DNA from: Criibacterium bergeronii
GTDB taxonomy: Bacteria; Bacillota; Clostridia; Peptostreptococcales; Filifactoraceae
Length of the DNA: 64,000 bases
Assembly: GCF_001693775.2 (NCBI RefSeq)
Contig: NZ_MBEW02000007.1
Coordinates: 46,921-110,920, forward strand
Reading direction: 5' to 3'
This document shows positions 1 to 7,700 of this stretch, in pieces. A program made the translations under genes and the position numbers. Below the pieces are notes generated by a model. That model made no database searches, had not been told where the DNA came from, and saw only the letters and a program-made list of their open reading frames with translations. How positions within the stretch are numbered: the stretch's first letter is position 1; every line of letters begins with the position of its first letter.

Positions 1-273
1 AAGTTAATACTTAGGATTTGTAGAGATTTAGCAGGGTTTGATTTGTTGCTAAAAGACATCGATATGAAATTTACAAGAAGGAATTACGAAGCTATTCAAA
101 GTAAATCCCAAGTTCTTGTATCTATGCTACAGCAACCTAAAATCCACCCTCGTCTTGCTTTTTTACATTCAGGATTATTTACAGACGCAGAATCAGCGTA
201 TGCAATGAGTAAAGAGTATTACGATGAATTGATGATTGAGGAACAAAAAAAAAATAAAAGAAACTCAAGTTGA
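1..273 (+). CDS. Phage portal protein, C-terminal fragment (cut by window edge)
   Basis: The frame is open from base 1, so this is the end of a longer gene; the TTG at 43 is internal rather than a start. The visible ~90 residues include R-R-N-Y, a K-I-H-P-R-L-A-F stretch and G-L-F-T-D-A-E-S-A-Y-A-M-S, resembling the C-terminus of SPP1 Gp6-like portal proteins, where a long helix is followed by a charged tail. The portal forms the dodecameric ring through which DNA enters the head. Its place just upstream of scaffold and capsid genes supports this. A minor head protein with the same kind of tail is the alternative. The 95 bases that follow hold only the scaffold gene's leader. Confidence 0.6.
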   Translation, partial: KLILRICRDLAGFDLLLKDIDMKFTRRNYEAIQSKSQVLVSMLQQPKIHPRLAFLHSGLFTDAESAYAMSKEYYDELMIEEQKKNKRNSS

Positions 274-368
274 TTAGTGAGGGAACACTTATAAAACGCA
301 AAGGTCAGACAAGACCATAAAACAGAAAAACTAAATGGAGTGAACCATATAAACGCAAGGAGGAAAAT

Positions 369-947
369 ATGAATTTCAAAGATTTATTAGGAGACGCTTA
401 TAAAGAAGGTATGACACTTGAGGAGATTGAAGCTGCACTTAGTGAAATTACTCCACCCGGAGATAGCTTGGCTGAAATCGAAAGACTGAAAGCTGCTTTA
501 TCTAAAAGCAATAGTGAAGCAGCCGGTTATAAGAAACAGCTACGAGAAAAACTTACAGAGGACGAGCAGAAAGCTCAGAAAGACGCTGAGGAAAAAGCCG
601 AACTTGAGGAAAAGTACAAGAAACTTCTTCACGAAACAGAGGTGTCGAAAACTAAGGCTAAGTTATTAGCTTTGGGTTATGAAGAAAAGCTTGCGGAAGA
701 AACAGCTGAAGCAATGGCTAATGGAGAATTGGAAAAAGTATTTTCTAATCAGCAGAAACATCAGCAGAATTTGGAAAAGAAAATTCGAGCAGAAGTTTTG
801 AAAGACACTCCACCGCCCGTTGGTGGAAAAGGAGATGATACGATGACGCTTGAAAAGCTACAGAAGATGTCTCCTGAGGAACGCTACGAGTTCTCAATTA
901 AAAACCCACAAGAATATAAAACACTTTATACAGGAGGTAATGAATAA
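369..947 (+). CDS. Phage capsid scaffolding protein (Gp20-like)
   Basis: A 192-residue, strongly charged protein with a predicted coiled coil from about residue 35 to 140, rich in E, K and A and with almost no aromatic residues, as in phage minor structural Gp20-type scaffolds. Scaffolds guide procapsid assembly and leave or are cleaved before DNA packaging. The ATG is preceded by a perfect AAGGAGG-type site at good spacing. The stop codon overlaps the start of the major capsid gene by one base, which implies translational coupling. The position directly before the capsid gene is diagnostic. The flexible glycine/proline patch near residue 150 followed by a short C-terminal helix is where scaffolds usually contact capsid. 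Confidence 0.85.
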   Translation: MNFKDLLGDAYKEGMTLEEIEAALSEITPPGDSLAEIERLKAALSKSNSEAAGYKKQLREKLTEDEQKAQKDAEEKAELEEKYKKLLHETEVSKTKAKLLALGYEEKLAEETAEAMANGELEKVFSNQQKHQQNLEKKIRAEVLKDTPPPVGGKGDDTMTLEKLQKMSPEERYEFSIKNPQEYKTLYTGGNE

Positions 948-1873
948 TGGCACATAAGATTTATGATAATTTCTACCTATCAAATGAGGTAGAGGACCAG
1001 TTCAATTCACACTTGAACTTACAGCAGTTTTGTACAGTAGATAACTCTCTTGTCGGCACAGTCGGAATGAAAAGAAAAATCAATGTATATTCTGCTACCA
1101 GTGGAACAGAAAAACTGAAAATGGGAAAAGGTAACACTAAGTCAATCGAGGTTTCTCATACTCAGAGGGAATATGAAATCGAGATGGCTCAAAACCGTTT
1201 TGACTATTTTGATGAACAGGAAATGACAGACCCTATGCTTGTTCCTGTAGGTACAAAACATATGGGAACAGATATGTTTAATACTGTCAACGGAGATATT
1301 TACGGAGAGTTTAAGAAAGCTCCGATGGTAGTTGTTTCACAGGCGATAGGATTCGATTCATTTGTGGACGCAGTTGCTTCGCTTGATATTGAAAGCACCG
1401 ACAATGACCCTGCGACTGTTGCACCGATGACATTTGCGTTCGTACACGGTACAGATGTTGCAGAGCTTAGAAAATCTCTCAAGGAAGAACTCAAGTATGT
1501 AGAATCTTTTGCAAGAACCGGCTATGTAGGTACAGTTGGTGGTGTAAATATTTACACTAAGAAAGACGCTACAAAAGGTACTATCGTAGTTGCTACTAAA
1601 AAGGCAGTTACAATTTTCAATAAGAAAGGTACTGAAATTGAGCAGGAAAGAGACGGCAATATTCGCAAGAATAGCATTTTCTCAAGAAAATACTATCAGG
1701 TTGCACTGACAAACGAAACTAAGGCTGTAAGAATCATCAAAGGAACGGCTGAAATATCGTCGGACACAGAGGTTAAACCTGATAAGGTTTACTATGCGAA
1801 AACAGATAGCGGATATATCGTAGGAACACCTACAGCAAATCCTAAGACTGAGAAATTCTACGAAATTAAGTAG
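947..1873 (+). CDS. Phage major capsid protein
   Basis: A 308-residue protein placed immediately after the scaffold gene. The first ~265 residues have the features of a Gram-positive siphovirus capsid subunit: an extended N-terminal arm, a substrate-like region with many E and Q residues, and a glycine-rich domain including V-G-G-V-N-I-Y-T-K. The last ~40 residues (from about 268) look like a separate small beta-rich appendage with repeated Y-Y-A-K and F-Y-E-I-K motifs, a plausible surface decoration domain. The start shares one base with the previous stop. Identity comes from gene order plus general resemblance; no active-site motif exists to confirm it. Confidence 0.8.
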   Translation: MAHKIYDNFYLSNEVEDQFNSHLNLQQFCTVDNSLVGTVGMKRKINVYSATSGTEKLKMGKGNTKSIEVSHTQREYEIEMAQNRFDYFDEQEMTDPMLVPVGTKHMGTDMFNTVNGDIYGEFKKAPMVVVSQAIGFDSFVDAVASLDIESTDNDPATVAPMTFAFVHGTDVAELRKSLKEELKYVESFARTGYVGTVGGVNIYTKKDATKGTIVVATKKAVTIFNKKGTEIEQERDGNIRKNSIFSRKYYQVALTNETKAVRIIKGTAEISSDTEVKPDKVYYAKTDSGYIVGTPTANPKTEKFYEIK

Positions 1874-1891
1874 TTAAAGGAGGTGGATAAT

Positions 1892-2209
1892 ATGACTTAT
1901 AGTGAAAAGTTGACCGTTCTGAGAACAATGGTAGGCGACCTCGATACTGATGAAGTGTTATCCACCTATCTAAAAATCTCAGGGGCTAAAATTTTAGCAA
2001 AAGCATATCCTTATGATGAGACAGTGGAAGAAGTTCCTAAGAAATATTCAGTTCTTCAATGCGAAATTGCAGCATATCTACTTAACAAACGAGGTGCTGA
2101 AGGACAGATTTCACACTCGGAAAATGGAATATCTCGTGCGTATGAAAATGCCGATGTTCCCCCTTCAATGCTCAAAACAGTTACGTCATACTGTGGGGTG
2201 GTTAAATGA
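1892..2209 (+). CDS. Phage head-tail connector protein (Gp6/gp15-like)
   Basis: A 105-residue mostly helical protein. The frame is also open from a GTG at 1883, but that codon sits inside the AAGGAGGTG ribosome-binding site, so the ATG at 1892 is the likely start. Small all-helical proteins at this position are head-tail connectors that bind under the portal ring and prolong the DNA channel. The sequence includes L-Q-C-E-I-A-A-Y-L-L-N-K-R-G-A-E-G, followed by a short segment ending P-P-S-M-L, similar to the family's C-terminal helix. Its stop codon overlaps the next start (ATGA). Confidence 0.7.
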   Translation: MTYSEKLTVLRTMVGDLDTDEVLSTYLKISGAKILAKAYPYDETVEEVPKKYSVLQCEIAAYLLNKRGAEGQISHSENGISRAYENADVPPSMLKTVTSYCGVVK

Positions 2210-2586
2210 AAACATTGAATAGGAATAAAACAAAGTTTTACTATGCTTTGTATGAGAGTAAGCAACCTGTTAAGGACGAATATGGAAATCCTACAAGTGA
2301 ATATGAGATAGTACATTCTGACCCTAAAAAATATTTCGCTAATATATCAGCGGCTAAGGGAGAAACACAAACAAGACAATTCGGAGAAAGCGAGGATTAC
2401 GACAAAGTAATAGTTATGGACAATAACTTGCCGAGGATTGATGAGTATTCTGTTTTGTGGATAGATAGATTACCTCAGTTTGATAATGATGGTAAAACTA
2501 CTACACCTTACGATTATGAGGTTAAGGAAGTTGCAAGTAGCTTGAATAGTGTTTCCATCGCAGTCAGCAAGGTTAATGTTTCATAG
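2206..2586 (+). CDS. Phage head-closure / head-tail joining protein
   Basis: A 126-residue protein rich in beta-strand-type sequence, with motifs Y-A-L-Y-E-S-K and D-E-Y-S-V-L-W-I-D. It occupies the stopper (head-closure) position between the connector and the HK97 gp10-like gene in siphovirus order. In such phages this protein forms the hexameric gate that retains DNA until the tail attaches. Its ATG overlaps the previous stop by four bases and has no strong Shine-Dalgarno site, suggesting it is translated by coupling. Assignment rests mainly on order and size. Confidence 0.6.
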   Translation: MKTLNRNKTKFYYALYESKQPVKDEYGNPTSEYEIVHSDPKKYFANISAAKGETQTRQFGESEDYDKVIVMDNNLPRIDEYSVLWIDRLPQFDNDGKTTTPYDYEVKEVASSLNSVSIAVSKVNVS

Positions 2587-2597
2587 AGGTAGTCATA

Positions 2598-3119
2598 ATG
2601 GGTAAAAAAGTCATCGTTTGTGGCTTGTCTGAAGGAGAAATAGATAAAGCCATTAGAGAGCTTGAAAAATATAAACAGGAAATAGTAACTAAGACTGACC
2701 TTTTAAGAAATAAGGTAGCCGAGTTAATTGAAAAGAAAGCACAAATGGGATTCAACGGAGCTATTTTAGATGATTTGGTAAAAGGTGGAGTTCGATACGC
2801 TAATGTTGATGTTTCAGTAGACAGTAAGGGTTCTACTACACTTGTTGTAGCAAATGGAGAGGACGCAATATGGGTCGAGTTTGGAGCAGGTGTATATCAT
2901 AATAGCGGTGCAGGAAGTTCGCTACACCCACGAGGTTCAGAAGTTGGATTTACGATTGGTAGCTTCGGTAAAGGTTTCGGAAAGAAAGGAGTATGGGGTT
3001 TCTATGAAGATGGAGAATTAAAGCTCACGCACGGAACACCTGCAATTATGCCAATGTACGAAGCAATGAAAACTACTTGTCAAGAAATCGCAATGATAGC
3101 TAAGGAGGTGTTCAGATGA
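2598..3119 (+). CDS. HK97 gp10-like tail/head-tail completion protein
   Basis: A 173-residue protein with an N-terminal helix (about 12-55) rich in E and K, then a glycine-rich beta domain with I-W-V-E-F-G-A-G-V-Y-H-N and H-P-R-G-S-E-V-G, then a C-terminal helical tail. The W-V-E-F-G-A-G signature is typical of the HK97 gp10 family (minor tail or head-tail joining proteins), where it sits in the core fold. It overlaps the following gene by four bases. The ribosome-binding site is modest (AGAGGT). It is probably needed to join tail tube to head; the exact ring it forms cannot be told from sequence. Confidence 0.7.
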   Translation: MGKKVIVCGLSEGEIDKAIRELEKYKQEIVTKTDLLRNKVAELIEKKAQMGFNGAILDDLVKGGVRYANVDVSVDSKGSTTLVVANGEDAIWVEFGAGVYHNSGAGSSLHPRGSEVGFTIGSFGKGFGKKGVWGFYEDGELKLTHGTPAIMPMYEAMKTTCQEIAMIAKEVFR

Positions 3120-3520
3120 TTGATGTGGAAAATGAAGTTTTTGACATAACATCTAACAAAGTCAGAGAACAATATCCTAAAGTCTATATGACAGGAGAAT
3201 ATGTTAAATCTCCTCCTTCGTTTCCTTGTGTATCAATTCTTGAGGTAGACAATCAAATATACCGAAATACACGAACATCAGGTTCTATAGAAAACCATTC
3301 ACAGGTTTTATATGAGGTAAATGTCTACTCAAACAGAAAAACAGGCAAAAAAAGTGAAGCTAAAAACATATTGTCAATTATTGATAAAGAGATGGAAAAA
3401 TTAGGCTTTACAAGAGTAATGGCAAGCCCTGTGCCTAATGAACAGGACGCAACAATATATCGTATGGTTGCAAGATACCGTGCGGTTGTATCAAAAGAAA
3501 AAGTAATTTATAGGAGGTAA
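3116..3520 (+). CDS. Phage tail terminator-like protein
   Basis: A 134-residue protein with a strong AAGGAGGTG site before its ATG. The pattern includes P-S-F-P-C-V-S-I-L-E-V-D, a central Y-E-V-N-V-Y-S-N strand followed by a lysine-rich helix, and a C-terminal Y-R-M-V-A-R-Y-R-A-V strand. This alternation of an alpha/beta core with a paired Y-x-V-x-V-Y strand is characteristic of tail terminator proteins, which cap the tail tube and halt its growth. It lies directly before the tail tube gene, as expected. Confidence 0.65.
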   Translation: MIDVENEVFDITSNKVREQYPKVYMTGEYVKSPPSFPCVSILEVDNQIYRNTRTSGSIENHSQVLYEVNVYSNRKTGKKSEAKNILSIIDKEMEKLGFTRVMASPVPNEQDATIYRMVARYRAVVSKEKVIYRR

Positions 3521-3525
3521 ATAAA

Positions 3526-3948
3526 ATGGCAATTAGCACCTACAAAATCTTTTTAATGTACAAGGATAGTTCCGATTGGCAGAAACTCATTGACATTAAA
3601 GAGTTCCCTGACCTTGGAGGAACACCTGAAATGTTGGAAACAACTACTCTTTCAGACAAAATGCAAACTTATATTCCGGGTATTCAAAGCCTTGACGCTA
3701 TGGAGTTCTCAGCGAACTATACTCTTGAAGAATATAAGAAGTTAAAGGCACTTGAGGGTACAGAGAAAGAATATGCAGTATGGCTTGGTGGTACAGAAGC
3801 TGGAGATAACCTTACTCCTACCGGCTCTCAGGGTAAATTCAAATTCAAAGGTCAGCTTTCTGTATTCCCCGTTGGCGGCGGTGTAAATGAAGTCGTTGGT
3901 ATGACTATCACAATCGCACCATCTACACCAATTTCACAAGAAGCATAA
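3526..3948 (+). CDS. Phage major tail (tube) protein
   Basis: A 140-residue protein preceded by a strong TAGGAGG site; tail tube genes are typically highly translated. It has L-G-G-T-P-E-M-L-E-T-T-T-L-S-D-K and Q-T-Y-I-P-G-I, the loop-and-strand signature of small phage tail tube proteins, plus G-K-F-K-F-K-G-Q and a C-terminal V-G-M-T-I-T-I-A. It should stack as hexameric rings to form the tube lumen. It is followed by the chaperone pair and tape measure, the canonical order. Confidence 0.85.
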   Translation: MAISTYKIFLMYKDSSDWQKLIDIKEFPDLGGTPEMLETTTLSDKMQTYIPGIQSLDAMEFSANYTLEEYKKLKALEGTEKEYAVWLGGTEAGDNLTPTGSQGKFKFKGQLSVFPVGGGVNEVVGMTITIAPSTPISQEA

Positions 3949-3968
3949 TAATTCGGAGGTAAATAAAA

Positions 3969-4298
3969 ATGGCAAAACAATTAAGATTTAATTTCAAAGA
4001 AAAAGATTACACTTTGGAGTTTACAAGAAAAACCGTAACAGAAATGGAGAAAAAGGGCTTTATTGCTTCTGAGGTTGAAGATAAGCCGATGTCCACTCTG
4101 CCTGCTCTCTTTGAGGGTGCTTTTCTTGCTCATCATAGATTTGAGAAGAAAGAAACTATCAATGAAATTTTCTCAAAGATGACAAACAAGGAGGAGCTAA
4201 TCGGTAAGTTGGCTGAAATGTATAACGAACCTATTATAGCTCTTGTTGAAGAACCGGCAGAATCAGAGGGAAACTTGAGCTGGACAGCGAGCTTCTAA
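3969..4298 (+). CDS. Tail assembly chaperone (gpG-like)
   Basis: A 109-residue protein beginning M-A-K-Q-L-R-F-N-F-K-E-K-D-Y and rich in helix-forming residues, with strong TCGGAGG initiation. It sits between tail tube and tape measure, where siphoviruses encode chaperones that coat the tape measure protein during tail assembly. Near its 3' end (4268-4274) lies a G-GGA-AAC slippery heptamer in the correct zero frame. Most ribosomes would stop at the TAA ending at 4298; a minority should shift -1 into the downstream frame and make a G-T fusion, as in lambda. Confidence 0.8.
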   Translation: MAKQLRFNFKEKDYTLEFTRKTVTEMEKKGFIASEVEDKPMSTLPALFEGAFLAHHRFEKKETINEIFSKMTNKEELIGKLAEMYNEPIIALVEEPAESEGNLSWTASF

Positions 4299-4364
4299 GT
4301 AGTTCACTGTCCACCCATAATACAGATGATGTGGGAAGCGAGCGTGATAATCGCTTCGCTTCCC
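4268..4364 (+). promoter_or_regulatory. Programmed -1 frameshift signal: slippery heptamer plus downstream hairpin
   Basis: The heptamer GGGAAAC at 4268-4274 is phased as G GGA AAC in the gpG frame, matching the X-XXY-YYZ rule and nearly identical to lambda's GGGAAAG. About 58 bases downstream a strong stem pairs 4333-4344 with 4352-4364 (12 pairs with one bulge, 7-base loop). The distance is longer than for most stimulators, so the hairpin's role is uncertain. The slippery site is directly visible; its use is inferred from gene position. Confidence 0.75.
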
Positions 4365-4750
4365 TTTTCCCATATACGGATATTTTCAACAAAAAATTTC
4401 CTTACTATCTCTCAATAGGTATGACCCCTGAGCAATATTGGGAACAAGATTGCCTGTTGGTTAAGTATTATAGAGAAGCTGAGGAAATCAGGCGAGAACG
4501 CAAGAATCAGGAAATGTGGTTGCAAGGAATGTACTACTATGACGCTCTTATGAGAGTATCTCCTATTCTTCGTGCTTTCGCTAAAAAAGGAACAAAACCT
4601 CAACCTTATGTAGAGGAAGCATATCCTATTAGTAAAAAAACTATAGAAGAAAAAAATGTTAAAAAGGAAAGAAACAATCAGCAAAAAGCACTCCGTTATT
4701 TGCAAGCATATACGGTTGAGAACAATAAAAAATTTGAAGAAAGGAAGTGA
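4274..4750 (+). CDS. Tail assembly chaperone T domain, expressed by -1 frameshift
   Basis: This frame is open from 4250 and overlaps the G gene, but it has no credible start of its own: the first candidate, GTG at 4331, lacks a Shine-Dalgarno site. Slippage at 4268-4274 would join residue 102 of G to a ~158-residue T segment, giving a ~260-residue fusion. The T part contains D-N-R-F-A-S-L-F-P-Y, an M-T-P-E-Q-Y-W motif found in Gram-positive phage T domains, and a basic helical tail. The stop overlaps the tape measure leader. In known phages the G-T product bridges the tape measure and tube subunits. Confidence 0.75.
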   Translation, partial: LELDSELLSSSLSTHNTDDVGSERDNRFASLFPYTDIFNKKFPYYLSIGMTPEQYWEQDCLLVKYYREAEEIRRERKNQEMWLQGMYYYDALMRVSPILRAFAKKGTKPQPYVEEAYPISKKTIEEKNVKKERNNQQKALRYLQAYTVENNKKFEERK

Positions 4751-4755
4751 GTAAT

Positions 4756-7700
4756 ATGTCCACAACGATAGAATCTCTTGAGCTACAAATACAGTCAAAT
4801 TCAACATCGGCAACAAACGGCATTGACGCTCTTTCCGCTTCATTATCGAAATTAAAAAACGCAATTAAGGGCGGTGTGGGATTATCAAGCGTAGCTAATC
4901 AGGTACGCAATCTTAACACCGCCCTTAATGGCTTTGATGAATCTTCCATCTCAAGAATTGATAGGTTATCAAATAGTTTATCAAAATTATCTTCTCTTGG
5001 AAAAATTAAGATTTCTTCATCTATAGCAAGTCAGCTTAAAAGTATCGGAGGAGCTACGGCTATTTTAGGTACTACTGATTTTTCAGGTCTTGATAGATTA
5101 GGGGTAGCATTATCCCCGTTGACATCAATAGGAAAAGCAACAGGCTTGAAAAGTGTTATTAGTCAGCTTGGTAAACTTCCTAAATTGGCAAAAACCCTAA
5201 ATAGCATAAATTGGAATCAATTTACATCTCAGATAAAAATGCTTTCGGACGCTTTGAAACCGTTGGCTAATCAGTTAAATGTGGTATCAAATGCTTTTAA
5301 TAGACTGCCTTCTAACATAAGACGAACCGTTAATGCTACTAATACTCTCCCTGACGCTAATCAAAGAGCTTCAAAGAGTTATGTTGATTTGTGGGCAAAA
5401 AGCAGAATGGCTATGAATACCATTCGATTAGCAGCAAGAGCAATAGCAAGTTGGATAACTGAATCCAATACTTATGTTGAAAACTTAAACTTGTTCACAG
5501 CGTCTATGGGGAAATATGCAGCAGAAGCAAAAAGTTTTGCTGAACAAGTTGGCGAAATAATGGGAATTGACCCCGGAGAATTTATGCGAAATCAAGGTGT
5601 GTTTATGACAATCACTGAAGGTTTCGGAGTGGCAAGTGAAAGAGCATACATTATGTCCAAGAACTTAACTCAACTTGGATATGACTTATCTTCTTTCTTC
5701 AATATTTCATTTGCTGATTCTATGCAGAAATTGACTTCGGGTATATCAGGAGAACTTGAACCACTTCGTAGATTAGGTTATGACTTGTCGCAGGCAAGAC
5801 TGAAGGCAGTTGCTCTATCGTTAGGTATAAAAAAATCATTTAATGATATGACACAGGCTGAAAAAGTGCAGTTAAGATACTATGCAATTATGACACAGGT
5901 TACTAAGGCTCAAGGCGATATGGCTCGTACACTTAATGCTCCTGCTAACCAGCTTCGTATTTTGAAATCACAGTTGGTTCAAGCAGCTCGTGCATTAGGT
6001 AATATTTTCATTCCTGCTCTAAATATGGTGTTACCTTATGCTATCGCTTTGGCAAAAGTCATTAGAATAATTGCTGATTCAATCGCAAATCTTGTAGGGT
6101 TCAAACTTCCTGAGGTGGATTACAGCGGAATAAAAGTCGGTGGAGACGCTATAGGAGACTTAGCTAAAAATGCTGATGACGCGGGAGATGGTTTAGGTAA
6201 AGCTGGGAAAAAAGCAAAGAAGTTGAAAGACGCTTTGCTTGGAATAGATGAATTAAATATTATTTCGGAAAATGAAGCAAATGCTCTTGATGATTTAGGA
6301 GATTTGGGCGTTGGTGGTGGAGACTTAGGTTTTGAGCTACCTGAATATGATTTCTTATCAGGGGTAGTAAATGCCAAAGTTGATGAAATAGTGTCAATGA
6401 TAAAAGGTGCATTAAGCGAGATTACGGCTGTTATATCAGGTTTCTTATTGGCGATAGGAACAATTCTTGTTGTAACAGGGGCAAATATTCCACTCGGACT
6501 TGCGTTAATGGCAGTCGGTGCCATTGGGCTTGTGGCTACCATAGTACAAAATTGGGGAGAAATGACAGAACGATTAGCAAGAACTCTTACAGTCATTACA
6601 GCACTCTTAGGTGGTTTCTTATTAGCCGTAGGAGCAATTTTGGTTCTATCGGGAGCAAATGTACCTCTTGGTATAGGTTTAATGATAGTAGGTGCGGTTT
6701 CTTTAGCAACGGCTGCTATTATAAATTGGAAGTTCTTAAATAAGGACTTGATGAACGCCCTATCAATCCTAACAAGTATCGTAAGTGGTGCGTTGCTTGC
6801 GGTTGGTGCTTTGATGGTTTTTACAGGAGCAAATGTACCTCTTGGTATAGCTTTAATGCTTGCTGGTGCTGTGGGATTAGCCACAGCTATAGGACTTAAT
6901 TGGGATAGTATGTCCGAACCTATGAGGAAAGCTATTGGTACGCTTGAAGCAATCGTAGGTGGTGCATTATTGACATTTGGTGCTATTCTCGCTTTAACAG
7001 GTGCAAATGTTCCTCTCGGTGTCGCTATGATAGCAGCAGGGGCAATCTCACTTGTTTCGGCGGTTGCGTTAAATTGGAATAGCTTAACAGGAGATTTGAA
7101 AAAATCTATTGCTACAATAACAGCATTAGTAAGCGGAGCATTGATTGGAATAGGTGCTGTACTTGCTTTCACGGGCGTGGCGACACCTCTTGGTATTTCA
7201 ATGATAGCAGCAGGGGTTATAGGAATTGTCAGCACGGCTGCTTTGAATTGGAGTTCTATTACGGAAAAGGTAAAGAAAGTGCTTAAAGAAATCGGCATAG
7301 CAATGGGTGTATCATTATTGGCATTAGGTGCGGTACTTGCTTTCACAGGTGTTGCTCTACCTGTAGGAATTGGCTTAATGGCAGCTGGGGCTACATCACT
7401 TATATCAGGTGTTGCACTTAATTGGGATTCGCTAACTGAAAAAGTAAAAAAAGTATTAAAAGAGATAGGGATTATTGCGGGCGCCGCTTCTTTGGCTCTT
7501 GGAGTAATTCTCTGCTTAACCGGTGTTGGAATACCTCTCGGTGCGGCACTTATAGCAGCAGGAGCAGGTTCTCTTGTTTCCGGAATAGCTCTAAATTGGG
7601 ACGCCATAGTTACAAAAGTTGGAGAAGGTCTCAATGCCATTGCTAATAAATTCGGAGAGTTTAAGGATTGGGTCGGAGACAAACTCAGCCAAGCAGGAAA

